Shown in pieces: positions 1-5,084 of a DNA stretch of 14,944 nt. The translations under genes and the position numbers were made by a program. The DNA is from Lachnospiraceae bacterium. GTDB lineage: Bacteria; Bacillota_A; Clostridia; Lachnospirales; Lachnospiraceae. Location: assembly GCA_004556565.1 (NCBI GenBank), contig SFGN01000065.1, positions 1 to 14,944 of the forward strand, read 5' to 3'. Numbering within the stretch: position 1 is the first letter of the stretch; each line of letters begins with the position of its first letter. The notes beneath the pieces were generated by a model. That model saw nothing but the letters and a program-made list of their open reading frames with translations, was not told the origin of the DNA and searched no databases.

Positions 1-44
1 ATTATACCAAATCAGATGGTTTCATGCTATTTTTATGCCAGTTA

Positions 45-503
45 TTATTGAATTTTCAAGGTGCATAGACACTTATTCAAGTGCGAAGTTTGAGTTAATG
101 ACTTTAAAGAGTAAGCGTGGTAAAATCCTTTTGAATGGGGTTTGTACTCAACAGTCATTAACCAACGAGCTATTGATTCGCAGTCAACAGAGTCGGTTTT
201 TGTACGCCTTAGTGTCTTTGATTTCTTGTATTCGCTGATAAGCACAGGATTTACTTCCATGAAGGTTAGGAGAGAACTTTCAAGGAAGAGTTCAAGATTG
301 AGAGCATAATGGGCAGTTGATTCAAACCCTATTCTTATTCCCTCAGGATTAGATAGAGAGTTAATGATGGTGAGTAGTTCATCAAAGCCAGCTTTGTTGT
401 TTTTAATAGTGACTTTAGAAACCACTTTTTGATCAGCTGCAGATATAATGCAGCAATCATGTTTGTACTTGGAAATATCAATTCCAATAAAGTAGATTGA
501 CAT
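45..503 (-). pseudogene. IS110-family transposase, N-terminal fragment
   Basis: This is the N-terminal part of an IS110-type DEDD transposase, the recombinase that moves IS110 elements with a bridge RNA. It opens MSIYFIGIDISKYKHD. The four acidic residues of the RuvC-like DEDD site are visible at D9, E61 (IGFESTAHY), D104 and D107 (TDSVDCESIARW). The start at 503 is chosen because AGGAGG sits just upstream on the minus strand; the frame extends further up without an RBS. Family members are roughly 300-400+ residues, but this frame stops after 152. Family-like sequence fades near residue 137 (around base 93), just after SLKSLT, and the rest does not look like IS110. The C-terminal domain with the catalytic serine is absent, so it should be inactive alone. 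The family call is confident; whether the break is a deletion, an insertion or a frameshift is not. Confidence 0.87.
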
Positions 504-690
504 AGGTTTATACCTCCTGATAAATATTTTGAGCACTGCTGTCTTCCACAGAGAATTCGGCTGTGTAATCACGTAAATAAAAACGTCGATGCGTTAACAA
601 ACTGATTAACAGTAATAGACGAAAAGCTGTGGTCTGAGTCACCTCATACCAGTCAAAGCTGTAAAGTTATAGATACAGATCCACAGTGCC
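504..690 (-). ncRNA. Candidate IS110 bridge RNA region (5' non-coding end of the IS)
   Basis: In IS110-subgroup elements the non-coding stretch upstream of the transposase specifies a structured bridge RNA of about 150-200 nt that pairs with target and donor DNA. Here 187 nt precede the transposase start. On the transcribed (minus) strand a CTGTGG/CCACAG stem (bases 686-681 with 632-627) encloses a smaller CTGTA/TACAG stem (678-674 with 663-659) and a large open loop. Nearer the gene, CACAG/CTGTG (565-561 with 551-547) closes a 9-nt loop. Stem-loops with large internal loops fit bridge-RNA architecture. The family link comes from the adjacent transposase; the exact RNA ends, guide loops and the IS terminus are not determined. 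Confidence 0.5.
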
Positions 691-722
691 TTTTCAAAAT
701 ATATCAGAGATGGAAATAAATA

Positions 723-776
723 CCCAGTATTAACTGGGAGAAAGGAAAAATCCAATTACCATCTAAGATAATTGGA
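723..776. repeat. Two short inverted repeats upstream of lexA
   Basis: CCCAGT-ATTA-ACTGGG (723-738) is followed by a perfect 8-bp inverted repeat, TCCAATTA (751-758) and TAATTGGA (769-776), with a 10-nt spacer. The second ends 14 nt before the LexA-type start codon, so it could be an operator for that repressor or a leader hairpin. It does not resemble the Gram-positive LexA box (CGAAC...GTTCG). The IS110 end must lie somewhere nearby. Confidence 0.4.
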
Positions 777-790
777 TTATACGTGCAGGT

Positions 791-1390
791 ATGAGAAGCA
801 AGAGTCCTGAACTTATGAGTGAAATAAAAAAGTATATCGAGGATTATTACCTGCAAAACAGACAATCCCCATCGACTACAAAAATTGCTGAAGCTGTTGG
901 CATTGCCAGAGGTACAGCATATAAATACTTAGTAGAGATGGCTGAGAAGAATATGATTGAGTATGACGGGCAGGAGATTCGTACCAATGTGACCCGTAAG
1001 TACAGTGGCGAACAGACACAGACACCGATTGTAGGTTCTATTCCTTGTGGCAGTCCTCAGTATGAGGAAGAAAATATTGAAGAATATGTATCACTTCCTA
1101 CTGCTATTTTCGGCAAAGGAGATTTCTTTATATTAAGAGCAAGCGGTCAGTCTATGATTGAAGCAGGGATTGATGACGGCGACCTTGTGGTTGTTAAAAA
1201 GCAGGTAGAAGCCAATGATGGCGATATAGTAGTTGCCCTTGTGGATAATCAGAATACATTGAAACGCTACTTCCGAGATGATGAGAATAAGAAAATCATT
1301 CTCCACCCGGAAAATAAGAAGATGAAAGACATCATTGTAGATGAGTGCTGTATTCAGGGTGTGGCTTGTCACATCATCAAAGAACTATAA
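791..1390 (+). CDS. lexA: LexA-type self-cleaving transcriptional repressor
   Basis: This is a 199-aa S24-family repressor of the usual LexA length. Residues 1-65 form the LexA-type winged helix-turn-helix, with recognition-helix region GIARGTAYKYLVEM at 37-50. Residues 78-199 form the autoprotease/dimerisation domain. The catalytic dyad is visible as S121 (SGQSMIEAGIDDGD) and K158 (TLKRYF). The scissile pair by alignment is C86-G87 (VGSIPCGSP), where most LexA proteins have Ala-Gly; UmuD also has Cys-Gly. The role is to repress promoters until RecA-DNA filaments trigger self-cleavage. The RBS is weak (GCAGGT very close to the ATG), and the broken IS110 element lies just upstream, so the native promoter may have been altered. 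It leads an operon with an ImmA-type protease. Because the locus is mobile it may be an element repressor rather than the host SOS regulator; the symbol denotes family. Confidence 0.88.
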   Translation: MRSKSPELMSEIKKYIEDYYLQNRQSPSTTKIAEAVGIARGTAYKYLVEMAEKNMIEYDGQEIRTNVTRKYSGEQTQTPIVGSIPCGSPQYEEENIEEYVSLPTAIFGKGDFFILRASGQSMIEAGIDDGDLVVVKKQVEANDGDIVVALVDNQNTLKRYFRDDENKKIILHPENKKMKDIIVDECCIQGVACHIIKEL

Positions 1391-1404
1391 CAGAGGACAG
1401 ACGA

Positions 1405-1524
1405 ATGAGAACACTTGAAGGAATTCGCTATCTAATCAATTTGGATAGTGCGGAAATACAACAGAACTTTGCCGGAGGAGTTGCACCACCGGACAAGGTG
1501 GAGTCGGAGGTGGACACAACTTGA
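1405..1524 (+). CDS. Possible 39-aa peptide between lexA and the ImmA-like gene
   Basis: A short reading frame starts MRTLEGIRYLINLD and ends EVDTT. It has an AGAGGACAG-type RBS and begins 14 nt after the lexA stop. Its TGA overlaps the TTG start of the next gene by 4 nt (TTGA), a geometry typical of translational coupling. No family is recognised; the first half could form an amphipathic helix and the second half is Gly/Pro-rich and acidic. It may be a real small protein, or a leader that brings ribosomes to the weak TTG start downstream. Confidence 0.45.
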   Translation: MRTLEGIRYLINLDSAEIQQNFAGGVAPPDKVESEVDTT

Positions 1525-2246
1525 GTATTTATATGTCAAGAGCCGAGTTGGAAGAAATCAGCGAAGGCTTGATAACAGCTTATGCTAATAAGTTTAGCAA
1601 TCGAGTGATTCAATCCATCGACATAGAACATTTCATTACAGAATTTCTTATGTTACGAATTGAATACGCTTCTTTCGCAGAAGATGATGCAGGCAGGATT
1701 GGTTTTCTGGCAGATGGAGCAACACCACTGCTGGTACATCAGGACGGAAAAATTATTCCCTTTGTTTTCCCGAAAGATACCATCGTACTTGATAAATTTC
1801 TTCTTGCTGAAAAGGAGCAGGGACGTCGCAGGTTTACAATGGCGCACGAAGCGTCACATCATATCTTGAGTAAGATGTATGCAATGCCGAGTGAAGGACG
1901 CTTTCATGCAGAGTATGACAGTGAGCGTAGTTATTCCAAAGAGGAACTGGCTCAGATGTTTGCGTCTGTTGAGTGGCAGGCAGATACAATGGGGGCTTCG
2001 CTTCTTATGCCGAGAAGAATTATTGAAAATGCCTTGGCGAAATATAATCAGTCAAATCCGATAAAAGTTTATGGCGATAATACCATTACTTCAAAGGATA
2101 AAGCAGTTATCCGCAGAATGGCAGCTTATATCGGAGTATCTTATACAGCCTTGGTTATCAGATTGAGAGATATGGGGCTATTTGAGTATCACAATATCCT
2201 TGAGTACATTTCCAATGAGTTAAATCTGGGAGGTGTTTCACAATGA
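1521..2246 (+). CDS. ImmA/IrrE-family zinc metallopeptidase
   Basis: This is a 241-aa protein of the ImmA/IrrE (DUF955) family. The metal site is clear: HEASH at residues 109-113 within RRRFTMAHEASHHIL, with the downstream glutamate ligand at E151 (EWQADTMGASLLMP). Characterised members cleave a partner repressor; ImmA of ICEBs1 degrades ImmR after DNA damage or quorum signals. The likely substrate here is a repressor of the element; the adjacent LexA-type protein is an obvious candidate, but no classical XRE-type ImmR partner is present. TTG at 1521 is taken as the start because GGAGGTGG lies 7 nt before it; the ATG at 1533 is too far from that RBS. The C-terminal 80 residues form a helical region usual in the family. 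The stop overlaps the next gene's start (ATGA). Confidence 0.87.
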   Translation: MSIYMSRAELEEISEGLITAYANKFSNRVIQSIDIEHFITEFLMLRIEYASFAEDDAGRIGFLADGATPLLVHQDGKIIPFVFPKDTIVLDKFLLAEKEQGRRRFTMAHEASHHILSKMYAMPSEGRFHAEYDSERSYSKEELAQMFASVEWQADTMGASLLMPRRIIENALAKYNQSNPIKVYGDNTITSKDKAVIRRMAAYIGVSYTALVIRLRDMGLFEYHNILEYISNELNLGGVSQ

Positions 2247-2491
2247 GGTTACAGACTCAGGTAGCACCTGAAATACAAAAGAGATTGCTTCTGTCAAGAG
2301 TAGAAGCAGAAAGTCTGAAAGAGCGTGATATTCTCTGCCCGACTTGCGGGTTCAGGATACAAAGAGTTTTTTCAGACGCAACCGGACATTTGAGTGTGAA
2401 GTGTCAGAAATGCAAGAATGTCCACATTTTAAATCTTGCTTACTTCCGCAGAATCCGTAGGAACGGATATGGCAGGAATTGCAGGCGATGA
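2243..2491 (+). CDS. Small four-cysteine zinc-ribbon protein (Com-like)
   Basis: An 82-aa basic protein with two CxxC knuckles, C32/C35 (LCPTCG) and C54/C57 (KCQKCK), an arrangement that binds one zinc. It is followed by a short hydrophobic turn and an Arg-rich tail (RRIRRNGYGRNCRR). This resembles Com-type translational regulators of phages and the Cys-rich small proteins of mobile elements; Com of phage Mu binds RNA. The first 28 residues look helical. The start overlaps the stop of the ImmA-like gene by 4 nt, so the two are almost certainly co-translated. A nucleic-acid-binding role is inferred from the zinc ribbon and the basic tail; the target is unknown. A structured terminator region begins about 70 nt downstream. 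Confidence 0.72.
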   Translation: MRLQTQVAPEIQKRLLLSRVEAESLKERDILCPTCGFRIQRVFSDATGHLSVKCQKCKNVHILNLAYFRRIRRNGYGRNCRR

Positions 2492-2563
2492 AGATTACAA
2501 GTAAATATCGAAACGATTTCTAATCGAGTAAGCGGAGATAAGCAATTTATTTGCTAAACTACC

Positions 2564-2637
2564 AAGCACCGTACGAAGCCGGATAAGTGAAGAATAGAAG
2601 TATTCTTTGCTGTCCAGATTCGACGGTGCTTTTTTTG
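2564..2637 (+). terminator. Elaborate intrinsic terminator or small RNA 3' end after the lexA-immA operon
   Basis: The outer stem AAGCACCGT (2564-2572) pairs with ACGGTGCTT (2623-2631) and is followed by a T-tract through 2636. Inside it are stacked CGAA/TTCG (2574-2577 with 2619-2622), GGATA/TGTCC (2581-2585 with 2611-2615), and the apical hairpin AGAATA-GAAG-TATTCT (2591-2606). A separate AGCAA/TTGCT hairpin (2541-2555) lies just upstream. A plain terminator does not need this much internal structure, so the stretch from about 2500 could be a small RNA carrying its own terminator. Terminator function is well supported; the RNA idea is inference. Confidence 0.8.
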
Positions 2638-2672
2638 TTGCTGTTTTATTCGATTATGCTTCGTGCAGTATT

Positions 2673-2705
2673 AGGTCTTTTCCCTTATTCGGGAAAGGAC
2701 CTTTT
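2673..2705 (+). terminator. Intrinsic terminator ahead of the sigma-like gene
   Basis: AGGTCTTTTCCC (2673-2684) pairs with GGGAAAGGACCT (2691-2702), 12 bp with one G-U, around a 6-nt loop, and is followed by a short T run. Lying about 40 nt after the previous terminator and about 100 nt before the sigma-like gene, it either backs up the first terminator or attenuates a transcript entering that gene. A small perfect hairpin (TTTGGC-AAT-GCCAAA, 2719-2733) follows. Confidence 0.72.
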
Positions 2706-2743
2706 ATGTTTTATACCGTTTGGCAATGCCAAATAGCGAAGTA

Positions 2744-2806
2744 TCCGTGATCTCCGAATTTTTGAAACGAGCAAATTCAAAAATTCAGATCAAAGGAGAT
2801 TACGGA
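2744..2806 (+). promoter_or_regulatory. Leader hairpin sequestering the Shine-Dalgarno of the sigma-like gene
   Basis: Two stacked helices sit immediately before the ATG at 2808. TCCGTGATCTCC (2744-2755) pairs with GGAGATTACGGA (2795-2806), 12 bp with one G-U. GAATTTTTGAA (2756-2766) pairs perfectly with TTCAAAAATTC (2776-2786). The 3' strand of the lower helix is the ribosome binding site itself (AAAGGAGA). As drawn, the folded leader hides the RBS, so translation would need the helix to open through a protein, a small RNA, temperature or an upstream ribosome. The pairing is read directly from the sequence; the regulatory effect is inferred. Confidence 0.72.
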
Positions 2807-2807
2807 A

Positions 2808-3389
2808 ATGAAAAATACATATACAGCAACACAGCAGAAAGAACTTTTTGCAAAGGATTGTAAACTCATCAACCTCAAATACGAGTACACAGGTTATATC
2901 GGACAGGAGAAATGGGCGATTGTGTCTGAATTATCAGAGCAGGAACTGTTTGAGAAATATCCAGATGAAGTGAAGAAGTACATACCATTCGTATTGCTTT
3001 CTGTTGAGCAGGGAAAAGCGATACAGGCATACAACAGAAATGAGGATAAGTACAGAAAACGCCAGAATAACAATAGCGATGCCTTTGGATATGATGATGG
3101 AACTACTGAGAATATGCATTCAGAGGTATCCGTACCTGATTTTATAGAACAGCAGGAGATGGACGATTATTACAATCGACGAGCCGAAGAAAAGATGCGT
3201 TTATTTGTTACAGCTATGGCGAGGCTTACAGAGAAGCAGCATAAGTATCTGGTAATGCGATATGTAGATGGAATAAGTGCAAGGGATATTGCCAAAGCAG
3301 AAGGCGTTGCCCATCAGGTTGTCGACAGACATATTCTCGCAGCAAAGAAGAAGATCGAAAAAATATTCGGAGACTTTTTCAGAAAATAG
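2808..3389 (+). CDS. Sigma-70 region 4-like helix-turn-helix protein
   Basis: A 193-aa protein whose last ~55 residues match sigma region 4, the part that contacts the -35 element: ARLTEKQHKYLVMRYVDGIS followed by ARDIAKAEGVAHQVVDRHIL. The N-terminal ~100 residues (YEYTGYIGQEKWAIVSELSE and onward) do not show a clear region 2. They resemble the N-terminal part of sigma-like proteins of conjugative transposons and prophages rather than a full sigma factor. The middle is hydrophilic and acidic (residues 85-125). It probably activates element genes by binding RNA polymerase or promoter DNA. It opens the block that runs to the integrase, and its translation appears gated by the leader hairpin. 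Its ATG is fixed by AAGGAG 8-14 nt upstream. Whether it is a true sigma factor or only a DNA-binding activator is unclear. Confidence 0.75.
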   Translation: MKNTYTATQQKELFAKDCKLINLKYEYTGYIGQEKWAIVSELSEQELFEKYPDEVKKYIPFVLLSVEQGKAIQAYNRNEDKYRKRQNNNSDAFGYDDGTTENMHSEVSVPDFIEQQEMDDYYNRRAEEKMRLFVTAMARLTEKQHKYLVMRYVDGISARDIAKAEGVAHQVVDRHILAAKKKIEKIFGDFFRK

Positions 3390-3486
3390 GGTGTCAAAAG
3401 CGATTTTAATTCCAAATAAGTGAGAGGGTTATTTCATTCCGGATGAAAATGACAAATTAGACGATAAGAAAAGCGAGGTTTTACAT

Positions 3487-4050
3487 ATGAAAGAAAGAAT
3501 GATCAGTCGTGGAGATTTATTCTATTACGACTTTGGAGAAAGAGTGGGTTCCGTACAGAGTGGAGAGCGTCCGGTGCTTGTGGTGCAGGCAGACGACTAT
3601 AACAAAAATGCACCGACTGTGATTGTGGCTGCTGTTACAAGTGTGATTAAAAAGAGATACCTGCCATCGCATATTATATTGGGCGACAAGTTTGGTCTGA
3701 AGAAACCATCTATGGTTTTATTGGAACAGGTCCAGACAGTAAATAAGGATGAGCTGAGTGATTATATTGGTACGATTGAGGATGAACATCTTTTAAGACA
3801 GATCAATACGACATTGAAAAAGACGTTTGGGTTATGGGTTTACAAGCCGGAAAAAGAAGAAAATGTCCGTTGCCTTTGTAGCAAGTGCTTGAATGATTAT
3901 ATCCACAATTCGGATTATATTGTGAGGAGACTTGATCCATTTGCAAAGGTCAAAGACCATTGTGATAAATGCAATCAATCCGGTTGGGATTATATCGTTA
4001 CGGAAAGACGTTTTTCAAAGGAAGGCAAGAGGGCAAGATATGCGAAATAA
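3487..4050 (+). CDS. PemK/MazF-family endoribonuclease toxin-like protein with Cys-rich C-terminal extension
   Basis: A 187-aa protein. Residues 6-118 match the PemK/MazF toxin fold: RGDLFYYDF, then GSVQSGERPVLVVQ with the usual catalytic Arg (R28), then VAAVTS (T51/S52) and MVLLEQVQTVNKDEL. MazF proteins cut mRNA at short motifs and are normally held by a small antitoxin encoded next to them. The typical toxin is 110-120 aa; here about 65 more residues carry C129, C131, C134 and C159, C162 (CLCSKC ... CDKC), a probable zinc site. No obvious MazE- or PemI-like gene lies on either side. The RBS is GCGAGG, 8 nt upstream. Its 3' end overlaps the first Xis-like gene by 11 nt, so it belongs to the integration operon and may be a regulatory RNase or DNA-binding derivative rather than a free toxin. 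Activity is inferred from conserved residues. Confidence 0.8.
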   Translation: MKERMISRGDLFYYDFGERVGSVQSGERPVLVVQADDYNKNAPTVIVAAVTSVIKKRYLPSHIILGDKFGLKKPSMVLLEQVQTVNKDELSDYIGTIEDEHLLRQINTTLKKTFGLWVYKPEKEENVRCLCSKCLNDYIHNSDYIVRRLDPFAKVKDHCDKCNQSGWDYIVTERRFSKEGKRARYAK

Positions 4051-4243
4051 AGTAAATGTTCCTATATGGAAAAAGACAAATCTGACAGTTGATGAAGCAT
4101 CGGCATATTCCGGCATTGGTACGAAAAAATTGAGGAAAATGACAGAATCTGAAGATTGTCCGTTTGTTCTCTGGAATGGAACAAAGCGTTTGATCAAGAG
4201 AGAACAACTGGACGAGTATCTTGAAAATTTGAGTTCAATATAA
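4040..4243 (+). CDS. Xis(Tn916)-like excisionase, paralogue 1 of 4
   Basis: A 67-aa winged-helix protein, the same size as Tn916 Xis. It shows the family pattern: PIW near the start, TVDEASAYSGIGTKKLRKM (helix-turn-helix), a Cys-Pro-Phe turn (DCPFVLW), then NGTKRLIKREQLDEYL (wing and last helix). Excisionases bind and bend the element ends so that Int favours excision. The start at 4040 has AGAGGG upstream and overlaps the PemK-like gene by 11 nt. It is closest to paralogue 2, sharing PIW-KTNLTV-EA and CPFVLWNG. It may be an active excisionase or a DNA-binding relative used for regulation. Confidence 0.78.
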   Translation: MRNKVNVPIWKKTNLTVDEASAYSGIGTKKLRKMTESEDCPFVLWNGTKRLIKREQLDEYLENLSSI

Positions 4244-4250
4244 CAAGAAA

Positions 4251-4304
4251 ATGCAAATGTGCGATGAGTCCGGTTGCAACATGGGCTTATCGCTGCACCT
4301 GCAT
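4251..4304 (+). other. Imperfect stem-loop between Xis paralogues 1 and 2
   Basis: GCGATGAG (4261-4268) pairs with CTTATCGC (4286-4293), 8 bp with one G-U, nested inside ATGCA (4251-4255) and TGCAT (4300-4304). It occupies most of the 100-nt gap between the first two Xis-like genes and ends about 25 nt before the next RBS. It could be an RNA processing or stability element that sets the ratio of the paralogues. No T-tract follows, so it is not a terminator. Confidence 0.4.
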
Positions 4305-4343
4305 TATGATATGGACAACGAAAGACAAGGAGGTGCTTCAACA

Positions 4344-4550
4344 ATGGCAGATACAAAATATAATGTGCCGATATGGCATAAAACAAATCTCACTGTAGAA
4401 GAAGCGGCAGCTTACTGTGGTGTTGGTTCTAAGAAGCTGAGAGAAATGTCTGATTCAGAATACTGCCCATTTGTTCTTTGGAATGGAAACAAACGATTAT
4501 TTAAAAGAAAGAAACTGGATGAGTATCTTGCAGATATGTACTCAATATAG
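4344..4550 (+). CDS. Xis(Tn916)-like excisionase, paralogue 2 of 4
   Basis: A 68-aa protein with the same plan as paralogue 1: VPIWHKTNLTVEEAAAYCGV, SKKLREMSDSEYCPFVLWNG, NKRLFKRKKLDEYLADMYSI. The start at 4344 follows a strong AGGAGGTG RBS. The same frame is open upstream to 4251, but without an RBS, so the short form is preferred. The leader GGAGGTGCTTCAAC is repeated exactly before paralogue 3, showing that the copied unit included its ribosome binding site. Expected role: DNA bending and architectural control of integrase direction. Function is inferred from family resemblance. Confidence 0.78.
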   Translation: MADTKYNVPIWHKTNLTVEEAAAYCGVGSKKLREMSDSEYCPFVLWNGNKRLFKRKKLDEYLADMYSI

Positions 4551-4593
4551 ACGATTTGATTTGTCAGCACGCAGGAGGGAGGTGCTTCAACCT

Positions 4594-4821
4594 ATGGAAA
4601 ATAGAGAAAAAGCAGACGTAAAGAGGTATGATGTGCCGATATGGCATAAAGCAAACCTGACGATAGAGGAAGCGGTGGAATATTCCGGGATAGGCAGAGA
4701 GAGACTTAGAAAAATGACCAGTCAATATGATTGTCCGTTTGTTCTTCGACTGGGGAATCGCAGATTGATAAAGAGGAGGGCTTTTGATGAATACATTGAA
4801 AAACTTGATTTCATCGAATGA
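4594..4821 (+). CDS. Xis(Tn916)-like excisionase, paralogue 3 of 4
   Basis: A 75-aa protein with a slightly longer basic N-terminus (MENREKADVKRYD), then the shared core: VPIWHKANLTIEEAVEYSGI, RERLRKMTSQYDCPFVLRLG and NRRLIKRRAFDEYIEKLDFI. It is more Arg-rich in the wing than its neighbours, consistent with DNA binding. The RBS and leader GGAGGTGCTTCAAC (4579-4592) are identical to those of paralogue 2. Its 3' end overlaps the start of paralogue 4 by 35 nt. The Trp before the wing is replaced (VLRLGN instead of VLWNGN), so target preference may differ. Confidence 0.76.
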   Translation: MENREKADVKRYDVPIWHKANLTIEEAVEYSGIGRERLRKMTSQYDCPFVLRLGNRRLIKRRAFDEYIEKLDFIE

Positions 4822-5071
4822 TGATGAAGAAATTTTCATGGAAGTAAGAGCATATCAGAATAAACTTATATCTGATAAGGAAGGCACACCGATATGGGAA
4901 AAGAAATGGCTGACCATCGAGGAAGCTTCTGCTTATTCCGGAATTGGCAGAGGAAAACTACGAGAGTTATCCAAAACAGCAGGGTGTCCTTTTGCGATAT
5001 GGATGGGAAGCAAAATTCATATCGTGAGGGAGAAACTTGATAAGTATACAGCAACACATGACAGGATTTAG
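4787..5071 (+). CDS. Xis(Tn916)-like excisionase, paralogue 4 of 4, with N-terminal extension
   Basis: A 94-aa protein with a conserved core TPIWEKKWLTIEEASAYSGI, RGKLRELSKTAGCPFAIWMG, SKIHIVREKLDKY preceded by about 30 extra residues (NLISSNDDEEIFMEVRAYQ region). The ATG at 4787 is chosen because GAGGAGGG sits 6 nt upstream, inside the 3' end of paralogue 3. A shorter form from ATG 4838 is possible but has only a weak RBS. Its core is the most diverged of the four. It lies 13 nt before the integrase gene, the normal place for Xis in Tn916-like elements, so this copy is the best candidate for the true excisionase. Confidence 0.76.
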   Translation: MNTLKNLISSNDDEEIFMEVRAYQNKLISDKEGTPIWEKKWLTIEEASAYSGIGRGKLRELSKTAGCPFAIWMGSKIHIVREKLDKYTATHDRI

Positions 5072-5084
5072 GAGGGAAAGCACG

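Noticed and set aside
723..738. CCCAGT-ATTA-ACTGGG as an intrinsic terminator
   Set aside because: No T-tract follows on the plus strand and the stem is only 6 bp; it is kept only as an inverted repeat.
791..1390. Host chromosomal SOS regulator
   Set aside because: The repressor is flanked by an IS fragment and an ImmA-like gene, and no SOS box was found at its promoter. A mobile-element repressor is more likely, though not excluded as host LexA.
3487..4243. Classical toxin-antitoxin pair of the PemK-like gene with the first Xis-like gene
   Set aside because: The small downstream protein has the Tn916 Xis pattern rather than a MazE- or PemI-like antitoxin fold; pairing remains only a speculative possibility.
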